49,569 bases of DNA from contig JAEYRX010000003.1 of the NCBI GenBank assembly GCA_023435225.1, positions 1 to 49,569 on the forward strand. The letters run 5' to 3'. Below the pieces are notes generated by a model. The model ran no database searches and was not told the origin of the DNA. It saw only the letters and a list, made by a program, of their open reading frames with translations. Positions 33,154-41,712 of the stretch are shown here, in pieces (within the stretch, counting starts at the first letter, position 1; every line of letters begins with the position of its first letter). The DNA is from Bacillota bacterium (GTDB taxonomy: Bacteria; Bacillota; UBA4882; UBA8346). The translations under genes and the position numbers were made by a program.

Positions 33154-34200
33154 ATTAGTATATGTTTTCTCCACATACGGTGAAGTCATTATCCCCAACA
33201 AACTCCAATAATTCGGTAAAAACTGTACAGTCTCCCCTACTTTGAGCTTTTTGGGGCTAGCTATTACCAAATAGTCACTACTGCCACCCATTACTGTTAA
33301 ATCAGGATCAACCGGTGTTAATCCGTCCAGAGGCGTATCCTGGTGTCCCAGACGTAATAAAAGTCTTACTCCGGCTTCAAGCGCCGGTAAACATGGTTTC
33401 CTTCCGAAAGCGTCCATTCCAATCTCCCCGTCGGGAAGTGCCGGTTTCCATTGAGACTGAATTATTTCAGCCTCAATTATGAAAGCGTCCCGGTATAAAT
33501 CCTGCAATACTTTGCCGAATAAAGTTTCCCGCCCTAATAATATACCTTCGCCTATCCGGAGATGATTGATACCTTTTGGCATCTTCCCCGAATAAAGTAA
33601 TGGTAAACTGCTGGAGTTGCCCCCGGATACGAATCTTATCGGTAACCGAAACTCATCCCGTAGAAATTGCGCTAAAACCGACAACCTTTCCAATTTAGCT
33701 ATAGTAGGAATTACTCCGGCAAAACAGGAGAAATTGGCCCCCAGCCCAATTGCTTCTATGTTTTTTAAGCTGCGACAAACTGCCCCCAACTCCGGAAGCC
33801 GGTCTTCAGTAACTCCCTCCCGTAGGTCTCCAAGGTCGACCATTAAAAATATTTGATGTTTCTTCGCCAAACGATCCAGGGATTTTAAAGTATCAGTCTC
33901 GGAATTTAAGCTGATATCAGCCATTTCCAGTGTTTCTTGAAGCAAGCTTAACGCCGGAAGCCGCAACAACATTTTTCGGGTAGCCGAAAAGTCCGGCAAC
34001 CTACTGAGATTTTCCAAGCGGGAGTCGCCTAACTCCCGAAGACCGGCCTCAACCAAAGCTTCTATTATATTAAGGTCTCCGGCAACTCCTTTAATTACAC
34101 CAGTTAGAGTTATCCCAGCCCTATTACAACGCTCATTAATCTTTTGATAATTATGAACTATCTTTGGCAGATTGATAATGACTCGCGGCAGTTTACTCAT
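33148..34200 (-). CDS. PLP-dependent amino-acid racemase (alanine/ornithine racemase-like)
   Basis: 350 residues with an alanine-racemase-like N-terminal TIM barrel. GVIKGVAGD (about 34-42) holds the PLP Lys of the Orr/YhfX-type family. VDLGDLREG and SGGNSSSLPLL fit the barrel strands. The family acts on ornithine, lysine or alanine; the substrate here is not decidable. Its C-terminus is formed in part by an intergenic palindrome. The rarA stop is 11 bp upstream, so the two are probably co-transcribed. Confidence 0.85.
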   Translation of the reverse strand: MSKLPRVIINLPKIVHNYQKINERCNRAGITLTGVIKGVAGDLNIIEALVEAGLRELGDSRLENLSRLPDFSATRKMLLRLPALSLLQETLEMADISLNSETDTLKSLDRLAKKHQIFLMVDLGDLREGVTEDRLPELGAVCRSLKNIEAIGLGANFSCFAGVIPTIAKLERLSVLAQFLRDEFRLPIRFVSGGNSSSLPLLYSGKMPKGINHLRIGEGILLGRETLFGKVLQDLYRDAFIIEAEIIQSQWKPALPDGEIGMDAFGRKPCLPALEAGVRLLLRLGHQDTPLDGLTPVDPDLTVMGGSSDYLVIASPKKLKVGETVQFLPNYWSLLGIMTSPYVEKTYTNN

Positions 34201-34211
34201 ATAATTTACCT

Positions 34212-35531
34212 TTACGGCTTAATTTTCTCCAAGTATTCCCTGATTGTCCTCTCATATCCTCTTTCGGTAGGCTGATAATATGCTTTACCGTCTAAATTAG
34301 CCGGTAAATAGTCTTGGGGTACAAATCCTCCCGGGTAATCATGGGGATAAAGATAACCCACTCCATCACCGAGCTTCTTTGCTCCCGGATGTGAGGAGTC
34401 CCGTAAATGGGCCGGTACGATTTTGTTCTCTTCATTTTGAATATCAGCCATAGCCTGATGAATTGCCTGACAGCTTGCATTGGACTTAGGAGCGGTAGCA
34501 ATATAGATAGCGGCCTGAGCCATCGGAATCTGGGCTTCGGGCAGACCTACCATCTCCAAAGTCTGGGCGGCAGCGGTAGCCACCAGTAAAGCCATTGGGT
34601 CGGCATTTCCGACATCTTCGGCGGCATGAATCATCATTCGTCTGGCAATAAACTTGGGATCTTCCCCGGCAGTAAGCATCCGAGCTAAATAGTAGACGGC
34701 GGCGTCAGGATCGGAACCGCGCATTGATTTTATAAATGCCGAAATAGTGTCATAATGTCCCTGGCCATCCTTATCATAAACTACCGGTCGTTGTTGAATA
34801 CAATCAGTGATTATCTCCATAGTTAGCATCCGTTTTCCCGTCTCCGGATCAGGCTTGGTGGTTAAGGCCGCCAATTCCAGGGCATTTAAAGAAATTCTGG
34901 CGTCTCCATTAGCGATATTGACCAAATGCTCCAGGGCATCAGCCGCCAACTCGACTTTATAATCAGCCAAGCCCCGTTCCGAATCATCCAAAGCCTTTTG
35001 AATAATCTCTTTCAAATTATCCTTAGTTAGGGAACTTAACCGAAAGATCATGCTCCGGGAGACCAAAGGCGAATTTACTTCATATAAAGGGTTCTCCGTA
35101 GTAGCTCCAATAAGAAGAATCGTTCCCTCTTCAACCGCCGGTAGTAAGGCGTCTTGTTGTGATTTATTAAACCGGTGAATCTCGTCAACAAAAAGAATGG
35201 TTTTCTTTTGATAAAGATTATACCGTTCCTTAGCTTCGGTGGTGACCCGGCGAATATCGGCGACTCCGGCGGTAACCGCATTGATGCTCTCAAAATGCGA
35301 ACTGGTTGTTTGGGCAATAATCTTGGCCAAAGTAGTTTTTCCGGTTCCCGGTGGCCCGTAAAAGATCATTGAAGTCAACCGATCGGCTTCGATAGCCCGC
35401 CTAAGCAACCGCCCCTCTCCGACTATTTCATCCTGTCCGGTAAACTCGGTTAAAGACCGCGGCCGCATCCGGGCTGCCAAAGGGGCTTCTTTTTGACGGT
35501 TCTCCTCGGCGCCGGCAGAAAATAAATCCAT
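34212..35531 (-). CDS. rarA: Replication-associated recombination AAA ATPase RarA/MgsA
   Basis: 439 residues. GPPGTGKT (59-66) is Walker A and VDEIHRFNKSQQDALLPAVE is the Walker B/sensor region. A C-terminal tetramerisation domain has the ending PHDYPGGFVPQDYLP, diagnostic of the RarA family. It acts at stalled replication forks and clamp-loader-like complexes. AAGGTGAGTG precedes the ATG. The racemase gene follows closely. Confidence 0.94.
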   Translation of the reverse strand: MDLFSAGAEENRQKEAPLAARMRPRSLTEFTGQDEIVGEGRLLRRAIEADRLTSMIFYGPPGTGKTTLAKIIAQTTSSHFESINAVTAGVADIRRVTTEAKERYNLYQKKTILFVDEIHRFNKSQQDALLPAVEEGTILLIGATTENPLYEVNSPLVSRSMIFRLSSLTKDNLKEIIQKALDDSERGLADYKVELAADALEHLVNIANGDARISLNALELAALTTKPDPETGKRMLTMEIITDCIQQRPVVYDKDGQGHYDTISAFIKSMRGSDPDAAVYYLARMLTAGEDPKFIARRMMIHAAEDVGNADPMALLVATAAAQTLEMVGLPEAQIPMAQAAIYIATAPKSNASCQAIHQAMADIQNEENKIVPAHLRDSSHPGAKKLGDGVGYLYPHDYPGGFVPQDYLPANLDGKAYYQPTERGYERTIREYLEKIKP

Positions 35532-35624
35532 TGGTTATCACTCACCTTTTAAATCTCCGTAGTTTTTTATTCCATTTTAACTGTCTTTTATTAAAAGAAC
35601 AATAATTCTTCATATAAAATAAAA

Positions 35625-35655
35625 AAAACCATGTGAGCTCTTTTCTCTCCATGGG
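35625..35655 (-). terminator. Probable terminator after HicB gene
   Basis: On the minus strand CCATGGAGAG and GAGCTCACATGG form an imperfect stem, followed by a run of eight T. It lies about 26 nt after the stop of the HicB gene. Confidence 0.6.
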
Positions 35656-35680
35656 TAGTCATTATTCAATCTGAAAACAA

Positions 35681-35887
35681 TTACAGTGCAATATAATCTG
35701 CTTGGGCTTGAGGTTCCGGGATTGGGAGTCCATCTTCTTTTAAACTATCCAAATGCATTTTTAGGGCTTTCGTAATTTTTTCGTGGGCTTCATCCGGAGT
35801 TTTTCCGGTTGCAATACATCCAGGAACATCCGGCAGATATGCCGAATAATTATTTTTGGCTTTTTCAATTATGACCAAGTATTTCAC
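35681..35887 (-). CDS. Orphan HicB-like protein
   Basis: About 68 residues of the HicB antitoxin N-terminal fold. YSAYLPDVPGCIATGKTPDEA is the conserved partial RNase H-like stretch, followed by an amphipathic helix (ALKMHLDSLKEDGLPIPEP). GTG 35887 is chosen for the AAGGAGGA eight bases upstream; the longer frame to 35914 has no such site. There is no HicA toxin on either side. It lacks the C-terminal DNA-binding domain, as many solitary HicB proteins do. Confidence 0.85.
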   Translation of the reverse strand: MKYLVIIEKAKNNYSAYLPDVPGCIATGKTPDEAHEKITKALKMHLDSLKEDGLPIPEPQAQADYIAL

Positions 35888-36015
35888 TTGCGTTTTCCTC
35901 CTTATAGCAAACATTACCGCTCGATAATTATATTTAAAGCTGTTATAATATCTGTTACGTAAACAAAGAAATTTTTTCTGTCAACTTTAAAGCCTGTAGA
36001 AAGGAGGCGGCTGGA

Positions 36016-36708
36016 ATGTTTTTAAATAATATTAACTACAAAAAAATAGCTGCAACCACCATAACTTACGGAATTATCGGTAGTCTGGCAATCAGTTCGG
36101 CAATTGGTATGGTGTTTTTTGACGGTCATGGTTATTTAGGTTTGGAACAAAAAACCGTCAACCCCAATAAAGTAAGTAAAAAGAAAACCAAGCTTAGATT
36201 GGAACAAGTTAGCCAGATGCCGGTACAGGAAGCTAAAACAAGTAATGAAATCAATCAAGCTGTAAATATTAGCTATAGCAATACACAGCCTAATAATTCA
36301 AATTATAATGTAAAACCGGTTGTCAAAGCCACAACTGCTCCAACCAGTCCAATACCGGAAAAAGATTATCCGATGCTGGCCAGGATTATTCATGCCGAAG
36401 CCGGTGGAGAATCATTGAGAGGCCAAGTAGCCGTAGGTGCAGTATTGATTAACCGGATTAACTCCGGGAAGTTCCCCCGTTCTTTAAATGCGAATATCTT
36501 TAAACCTGGAGAATTTGAATCGGTTTCCAACGGGTATATCTGGTCCAATCCTACTCCGGAATCATATAAAGCTGCCCGTTTAGCAATGGATGGCTGGGAT
36601 CCAACCTATGGCGCTTTATATTTCTTTAATCCGGCTAAATCTACTTCCCGGTGGATTTGGACTCGAAAAGTAAATATAATAATTGGGGAGCACCATTTTG
36701 CAGGTTAA
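36016..36708 (+). CDS. SleB-type cell-wall hydrolase
   Basis: 230 residues: an N-terminal membrane helix (about 12-35), a Lys/Asn/Thr-rich linker without defined domains (about 45-115), then a hydrolase_2 (SleB/CwlJ) domain. The domain starts at MLARIIHAEAGGES with catalytic Glu and runs to GEHHFAG. It probably cleaves spore cortex or vegetative peptidoglycan outside the cytoplasmic membrane. AAAGGAGGCGGCTGG precedes the ATG. It carries no LysM or SPOR anchor. Confidence 0.9.
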   Translation: MFLNNINYKKIAATTITYGIIGSLAISSAIGMVFFDGHGYLGLEQKTVNPNKVSKKKTKLRLEQVSQMPVQEAKTSNEINQAVNISYSNTQPNNSNYNVKPVVKATTAPTSPIPEKDYPMLARIIHAEAGGESLRGQVAVGAVLINRINSGKFPRSLNANIFKPGEFESVSNGYIWSNPTPESYKAARLAMDGWDPTYGALYFFNPAKSTSRWIWTRKVNIIIGEHHFAG

Positions 36709-36710
36709 GA

Positions 36711-36800
36711 TGCAGCTAAAATATTACGGACACTTTTTGTAAAAATACTCATGATTAAGATGCGTATTTTTACAAACGATAGTGGAAGTTATATTTTAGC
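36711..36800. repeat. Long interrupted hairpin after the SleB gene
   Basis: GCTAAAATAT (36714-36723) pairs with ATATTTTAGC (36791-36800), and GTAAAAATAC (36739-36748) with GTATTTTTAC (36763-36772). Partial pairing of the sequence between them extends the stem. TTAAGATGC occurs twice, at 36705 and in the loop (36755). No U-run follows. No related copy was found in the window. Confidence 0.6.
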
Positions 36801-36826
36801 AAATCCAGATGCAGATCATATAACTA

Positions 36827-36859
36827 AAACGGCTGAAGAACATTATTATTCAGCCGTTT
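36827..36859 (-). terminator. Terminator overlapping the 3' end of the secreted-protein gene
   Basis: AAACGGCTGAA (36827-36837) and TTCAGCCGTTT (36849-36859) form a perfect 11-bp stem. On the minus strand the first arm lies in the last codons of the 36846-37577 gene and TTTTAGTTATAT follows the stem. Confidence 0.75.
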
Positions 36860-37577
36860 CTTTCATGGAATTAAGGTTGAATTGTTTGTCCCCTCGGAAA
36901 TTTTTATTAATCTTTAAAAGTTCTACTGAACCCTTAGGGCTTACCAGGAACCTAATTATTTTACCGAACCTCTCCTTATAGTCAAGTTGCCAACGATCAT
37001 AATTATAGTTAACACCGATTAACTTTCCAAGCTTGATATTTTTATATTGGGCCCAGGTTTCTACCGCCCGTTTAGCATTGGAGACATTGGTAATCTCTCC
37101 ATCAACATCTTTATCCTCGGAACTAAAACTTCTCCAATTATATTTTGGAGAGAAACCGACCACTTGCATAGGTAATTCCCAACTACCGGCTTTAAGGCTG
37201 AGGCTTACCCGATACGGCCCGGAAAGACGTTGTTTTCTGATACTTCCGGACTGAAAAACCAATTCCATGGACTTATGCTCCGGAGACCATTCAAATGGAA
37301 CGACAGTAGTTTCGACTGCTACCCAATGACCGTTTTTGGAAGCTTCCAAGTTGCCGGTAACTATAAACTTTCCTTCCTGGTATGTTTTCATCCCCAGCTT
37401 AAATCGTAATTCTTCCGCCGATTCATCATGATTGGCATCAATCAATTCAAATGTTCCGGGGAGTTCCAATTCTACCTGTTGATCTAATACCACATCAGTG
37501 GGATCTGCTCCACTAGGTATCATAAACATCATTAGTACAACTAAAACAGCTGAAGCCACTAAAATTTTTTTTAACAA
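36846..37577 (-). CDS. Secreted protein of unknown function
   Basis: About 243 residues. TTG 37577 is chosen as start because GGAGTGAT sits just before it; the frame extends 12 codons further. A signal peptide (KKILVASAVLVVLMMFM) probably ends near SGA-DP. The mature part is beta-rich, with SGPYRVSLSLKAGSWELP resembling an immunoglobulin-like strand pattern and a later NAKRAVETWAQYKNIKLGKLIGVNY segment. No family is recognised. It is convergent with the SleB gene. Confidence 0.7.
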   Translation of the reverse strand: MLKKILVASAVLVVLMMFMIPSGADPTDVVLDQQVELELPGTFELIDANHDESAEELRFKLGMKTYQEGKFIVTGNLEASKNGHWVAVETTVVPFEWSPEHKSMELVFQSGSIRKQRLSGPYRVSLSLKAGSWELPMQVVGFSPKYNWRSFSSEDKDVDGEITNVSNAKRAVETWAQYKNIKLGKLIGVNYNYDRWQLDYKERFGKIIRFLVSPKGSVELLKINKNFRGDKQFNLNSMKETAE

Positions 37578-37702
37578 AAAAATCACTCCGTATTTGCTGA
37601 TAGTATTACTCAAAAAGCTCTTGAACAGCTTTTACTGATACGGAGTAATTTCGGTTTATTGATTGTTAATCCTTTATGTAATATTCACCAAACACGATTC
37701 TA

Positions 37703-38056
37703 TTAGGCTAATTTCTTAATAGTTGCCACAATTTGATCTTTATCGATGGGTTTCAAGATAAAATCATGAGCTCCGGCTTTTAAACCTTCTATAATTGTTG
37801 TTCTGGAAGAACCGGTACTGCAAATAACTATTTTAACATTAGAATCCAATTTCTTAAAGAACAGAATAGAATCAATAGCATCCCATTCCGGCATATAAAG
37901 ATCTTTAATCACTATTTCCGGATGAAAGCTTTTGAACTGTTGTTCAGCTTCGAGACAAGAGCCGGCTTCACATACTTCGTATCCAGCGCCTGTTAAACAG
38001 TCTTTTAAAATAGCCCGCAATAAGGGTGAGTCATCAACGATGAGTATTTTCATCAT
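37703..38056 (-). CDS. Stand-alone CheY-like receiver
   Basis: 117 residues with only a receiver domain. Asp8/9, phospho-acceptor Asp in VIKDLYMP (about residue 52), Thr/Ser switch in CSTGSS and Lys in LKPID are all present. No output domain is present, so it acts by protein-protein contact, in chemotaxis or a phosphorelay. Two consecutive ATGs follow GGGGGG; the second has better spacing. No kinase or flagellar gene is adjacent. Confidence 0.9.
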   Translation of the reverse strand: MMKILIVDDSPLLRAILKDCLTGAGYEVCEAGSCLEAEQQFKSFHPEIVIKDLYMPEWDAIDSILFFKKLDSNVKIVICSTGSSRTTIIEGLKAGAHDFILKPIDKDQIVATIKKLA

Positions 38057-38110
38057 AACCCCCCCTTTAGAATAGAAAGTTGAGACTAATACCTATAGTA
38101 TTTAGCACCC

Positions 38111-38206
38111 AGGAGTCAGGAGTCAGGAGATTACGGCATACACTCCGAACCCCAAACCATATTTAGAACCACAAAGCTTTGCTTTCACTACTGGCTCCTG
38201 ACTCCT
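38111..38206. repeat. Inverted repeat with AGGAGTC heptamers
   Basis: AGGAGTCAGGAGTCAGGAGA (38111-38130) has two and a half tandem heptamers. The opposing arm GGCTCCTGACTCCT (38193-38206) is their complement. It lies in the gap between the CheY-like gene and the CBM gene. Confidence 0.8.
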
Positions 38207-38293
38207 AAAGTTCTATCTTCTACTTCTAAGACCCAACTTTACATTCTTAATATTCGCTATCAGGTATGTTATTCCTTCCATTATTCTCATTAA

Positions 38294-38635
38294 TTAATGC
38301 CCCGGAGGAGTATCACCGGTATGTACCTGATAACTCCAGTTGCGGCCTTGATTATTATCCCAATTTTGAGCGTCATCCCGGAAACAGAAATTAAAACTCG
38401 ATGGTTCATCAACCTGAAGGGTAACCGACCAACCGCCGTCTCGAGTCTTTCTCATCGGCAAGTCCATTATTTTATCCCATTCTCCATGGCCATATCCGGC
38501 ATGTAAATATACTTTAGCGGCTCCGGCATCAGCCAGTAATCCCTTATATTTAATTTTAACTTCTTCTCCCAAAGTAATCGGAACCGGTTCCAGATAAATT
38601 CCATCAACGATTTCTTCTAATTTTTTACGGGGCAT
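38294..38635 (-). CDS. Single-domain starch-binding-type (CBM25/53-like) protein
   Basis: About 113 residues. VKIKYKGLLADAGAAKVYLHAGYG, the aromatic-rich GGWSVTLQV, and NFCFRDDAQNWDNNQGRNWSY match the CBM25/CBM53 pattern. No signal peptide is present, so it is probably cytoplasmic and may bind glycogen. ATG 38635 is chosen with GGAGGATGAG ahead of it. A TTG 15 bp upstream is only nominal. Stand-alone copies of this module are known in several anaerobes. Confidence 0.8.
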   Translation of the reverse strand: MPRKKLEEIVDGIYLEPVPITLGEEVKIKYKGLLADAGAAKVYLHAGYGHGEWDKIMDLPMRKTRDGGWSVTLQVDEPSSFNFCFRDDAQNWDNNQGRNWSYQVHTGDTPPGH

Positions 38636-38708
38636 AATCTCATCCTCCAATATTGTAAATTAATTCTTTTTATTATGTCCCGTATCCTGATTATTACTCT
38701 ATACTAAA

Positions 38709-38740
38709 TAAAAAAGAACTCCCCTAAATACGGAGAGTTC
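38709..38740 (-). terminator. Terminator of glnS
   Basis: On the minus strand GAACTCTCC pairs with GGGGAGTTC around a seven-base loop and TTTTTT follows. It lies about 60 nt past the glnS stop. Confidence 0.85.
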
Positions 38741-38796
38741 GTTAAAGTTTAATTTAATTTTTTCACTTTACCCTTTTCTATTTACACTTGCTTTTT

Positions 38797-40527
38797 TTAC
38801 CCTTTCCACGAATCTTTCAAAGGCACAATCTGGTTAAAGATTAAATTTTTATTGGAGAAATCAGGGTCAACGCAGAAGTAACCCTGACGTAAAAATTGAT
38901 ATCGGTCACCGGGCTTTGCAGAAGTTAAGCTCGGTTCAATCATACAATTGAATAATTTACGGAGTGAATCTGGATTTAGATTATCTTTAAAATCTTTACC
39001 TTCCTCCACATTATCGGGATTATCAACCGCAAATAAATGATCATATAAACGGACCTCTGCCGGAATAGCATGTTTGGCTGAGACCCAGTGTAAGGTGCCT
39101 TTAACTTTCCGCCCATCCGAGGACCAGCCTCCTCTGGTTTCCGGGTCATAAGTGCAATGTAGTTCAATAACTTCTCCAGTTTTGTTATCTTTAACTACAT
39201 TAGCGCAAGTCACATAATAAGCATGTTTCAGACGAACCTCGCGTCCCGGAGCCAACCGGAAAAAACCTTTCGGTGGCTCTTCCATAAAGTCTTCCTTCTC
39301 GATATACAACTCCCGGGAAAACGGGACTTTTCTGGTTCCTATTTCCGGTTTTTCCGGATTTATCTCTGCGTCGAATTCCTCGACTTTCCCTTCCGGATAA
39401 TTATCGATAATCAATTTTATTGGTTGTAAAACTCCCATCACTCGAGGCGCTTTAGAGTTTAAATCTTCACGAAGGCAATGCTCAAGTAAAGCGACATCAA
39501 CCGTACTATTACTTTTCGCTACTCCGATCCGGTCGCAGAAATTACGGATTGACTCCGGAGTATAACCGCGACGGCGTAAACCGCAAAGTGTCGGCATCCG
39601 CGGATCGTCCCATCCGGAAACATGTTTATCTTTAACCAACTCAAGTAATTTTCGCTTACTCATTACCGTATAAGTCAAATTAAGCCGGGCAAACTCAATT
39701 TGTCTGGGTGATTGTGGAAACTCATCCTTAAATTGTTCCAGTACCCAATCATAGAGCGGACGATGGTCCTCATATTCCAATGAACATAAAGAATGAGTAA
39801 TGCCTTCAATAGCATCCGAAATTGGATGGGCATAATCGTACATAGGATAGATGCACCATTTATCGCCAGTCCGATGGTGAGTAACCCTCCTAATACGGTA
39901 TACCACCGGATCACGCATATTAATATTCGGTGAGGCCATATCAATTTTAGCCCTTAATGTCCTAGATCCATCAGCAAATTCACCGGCACGCATTTTTCGG
40001 AATAAGTCTAAATTCTCATTGACGGATCGGTTCCGATAAGGGCTTTCTCTACCTGGTTCGGTTAAAGTCCCCCGGTAATCCCGGACTTCATCGCCGGAAA
40101 GGTCGCAAACATAAGCCTTCCCGTTCATTATCAACTTTTCGGCGCATTGGTAAAGCCGTTCATAATATTCGGAAGCATAAAAAAGCCGGTCAGCCCAATC
40201 AAAACCCAACCAATTAATATCTTCCTGAATAGCATCAACATACTCGGTATCTTCTTTTACCGGGTTGGTATCATCAAAACGGAGATTACATTCTCCTCCA
40301 AATAGAAGGGCCATCCCAAAATCAATACATAAAGCCTTGGCATGACCTATATGCAAATAACCGTTTGGTTCCGGAGGAAACCTAGTGTGAATCCGCTGGT
40401 ATTTCCCCATTTTTAAGTCTTCTTCAATATTCTCCTGAATAAAATTAGACGAAACCGGGTTTGTTTTATTTGGCTCTTCCTGGTTTGTCTGATTTTTATC
40501 AGTATCAACTATTTTTGGTGTTTCCAT
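38797..40527 (-). CDS. glnS: Glutaminyl-tRNA synthetase
   Basis: 576 residues. HIGH is at 59-62 in the RFPPEPNGYLHIGHAK region and the KMSKS-type motif is VMSKRKL. Two beta-barrel anticodon domains follow, with YFCVDPDF near the C-terminus. A 38-residue N-terminal acidic and Asn/Thr-rich extension precedes the usual SSNFI start. Presence of GlnRS in a Bacillota genome is minority; most use the GatCAB route. ATG 40527 follows GAGGAGG at about ten bases. Confidence 0.95.
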   Translation of the reverse strand: METPKIVDTDKNQTNQEEPNKTNPVSSNFIQENIEEDLKMGKYQRIHTRFPPEPNGYLHIGHAKALCIDFGMALLFGGECNLRFDDTNPVKEDTEYVDAIQEDINWLGFDWADRLFYASEYYERLYQCAEKLIMNGKAYVCDLSGDEVRDYRGTLTEPGRESPYRNRSVNENLDLFRKMRAGEFADGSRTLRAKIDMASPNINMRDPVVYRIRRVTHHRTGDKWCIYPMYDYAHPISDAIEGITHSLCSLEYEDHRPLYDWVLEQFKDEFPQSPRQIEFARLNLTYTVMSKRKLLELVKDKHVSGWDDPRMPTLCGLRRRGYTPESIRNFCDRIGVAKSNSTVDVALLEHCLREDLNSKAPRVMGVLQPIKLIIDNYPEGKVEEFDAEINPEKPEIGTRKVPFSRELYIEKEDFMEEPPKGFFRLAPGREVRLKHAYYVTCANVVKDNKTGEVIELHCTYDPETRGGWSSDGRKVKGTLHWVSAKHAIPAEVRLYDHLFAVDNPDNVEEGKDFKDNLNPDSLRKLFNCMIEPSLTSAKPGDRYQFLRQGYFCVDPDFSNKNLIFNQIVPLKDSWKG

Positions 40528-40829
40528 AAAAAGAGCGCCTCCTCTATTCTTCTAAAAAATAGAAGATATAGTACTGTTAATTTTTATACTAATTTTTTTA
40601 TACAATAATAAAGCCATAATAAGCTGACTCTTGCCTTTATTTCACAATTAAATAATATTATAAACAATTTAAGCCGGTTTGCAAATGATATTTGGGGATT
40701 TTCATAAAAGTTTACAATGATCTGTCAAAATGGAGGAATTTATCCCCGGGGATTATTTACAGCAGATTATTAACGGTTAAAGAAGAATATTCCCTCCAAT
40801 AAAATTAAGTTCTAGTTGGAGGGAATCAC

Positions 40830-40898
40830 ATGATCTTTATTGCCTTTTTATTATTATGGTCATATGCTTCAGGCTTTGAACAAAACGATGAACAATAA
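40830..40898 (+). CDS. Possible 22-residue membrane micropeptide
   Basis: A 22-codon frame MIFIAFLLLWSYASG... ends in EQNDEQ. The ATG is six bases after GGAGGG. The first 15 residues are hydrophobic, the rest polar and acidic. The ribosome binding sequence lies in the right arm of a hairpin (ATTCCCTCCAA at 40790 with TTGGAGGGAAT at 40817), which might occlude it. The rest of the gap 40528-40908 holds a GGGATTTTCATAAAA fragment (40693) and no other gene. Speculative. Confidence 0.3.
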   Translation: MIFIAFLLLWSYASGFEQNDEQ

Positions 40899-40908
40899 TC
40901 ATTAATGG

Positions 40909-41712
40909 TTAACCAATTAAATCACCAAGCAGGTCCCTTAACATTCTGGCATTGACAACAGCTTGCCCGGCATGATGATTATTGAACAGGACAAACGTCT
41001 TGCTGGTTTCATTTTTCAATTTCAGGATGTTAGGGACCCATTCTTCCAGTTCATCCGAAGCATATTTATAATCATATCTCTCCCAGCCCTCCGAATGTTT
41101 CCACCATTTAGCCGCATTCCGGCCATGAAAACGCAGATAACCGATTTCGGAAGTAACCCGGGTTAGGGGTGGAAAAAGCCCTTTCAATTTTGGTTCGTCA
41201 ACGCAGCAAAATCCGAAATTCAATGCCTCGAGTTTGGTAAAAACTTCTTCCTTGACCCATTCCACATTTCGAAATTCCACTACCACCGGGAGATCTTTTA
41301 ATTCATCACGTACAAAATCCAAATATGACTCATTCTCCAGCGTGTATTTAAAACCCCAGGGAAACTGCGTTAAGATACACCCCAGCTTCCCGGTAGCCAA
41401 TAACGGCTCGATCCCCGTAATGAAATTCTGAAAATTCGGCCGATCTTGATCCGGTTTCCGGGTAAACTCATGAGTCATGGATTTATGTGCCTTAACACTG
41501 AAACAAAAATTATCCGGGGTTTTTTTATCCATAGCTGTAATAGTCCTAGCTGCCGGCATTTGATAATAGGTATAATCCAATTCGACCGCCGGAAATTGAG
41601 TAGTATAAAACGGCAACATTGTTGACTGATTAATGCCTTCCGGATAAAAAACTCCTTTCCAATCAGAGTACGAAAAGCCGCAAGTTCCGATCATCAATTG
41701 GCCTTGGTTCAA
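40909..41712 (-). CDS. DUF72 family protein (YecE-like)
   Basis: About 267 residues, TIM-barrel-like DUF72/YecE family. The start IGTCGFSYSDWKGVFYP and the later VEFRNVEWV and FNNHHAGQAVVNA are family signatures. The start, TTG 41712, lies within the last 50 bases of dinB; an ATG at 41694 is possible. The overlap implies translational coupling. DUF72 proteins bear unknown activity, though some may act on nucleic acids. Confidence 0.9.
   Translation of the reverse strand: MNQGQLMIGTCGFSYSDWKGVFYPEGINQSTMLPFYTTQFPAVELDYTYYQMPAARTITAMDKKTPDNFCFSVKAHKSMTHEFTRKPDQDRPNFQNFITGIEPLLATGKLGCILTQFPWGFKYTLENESYLDFVRDELKDLPVVVEFRNVEWVKEEVFTKLEALNFGFCCVDEPKLKGLFPPLTRVTSEIGYLRFHGRNAAKWWKHSEGWERYDYKYASDELEEWVPNILKLKNETSKTFVLFNNHHAGQAVVNARMLRDLLGDLIG

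Noticed and set aside
36751..36981. 76-codon plus-strand ORF after SleB
   Set aside because: It starts in a hairpin arm, has no ribosome binding site and reads through the terminator into antisense of the secreted-protein gene.
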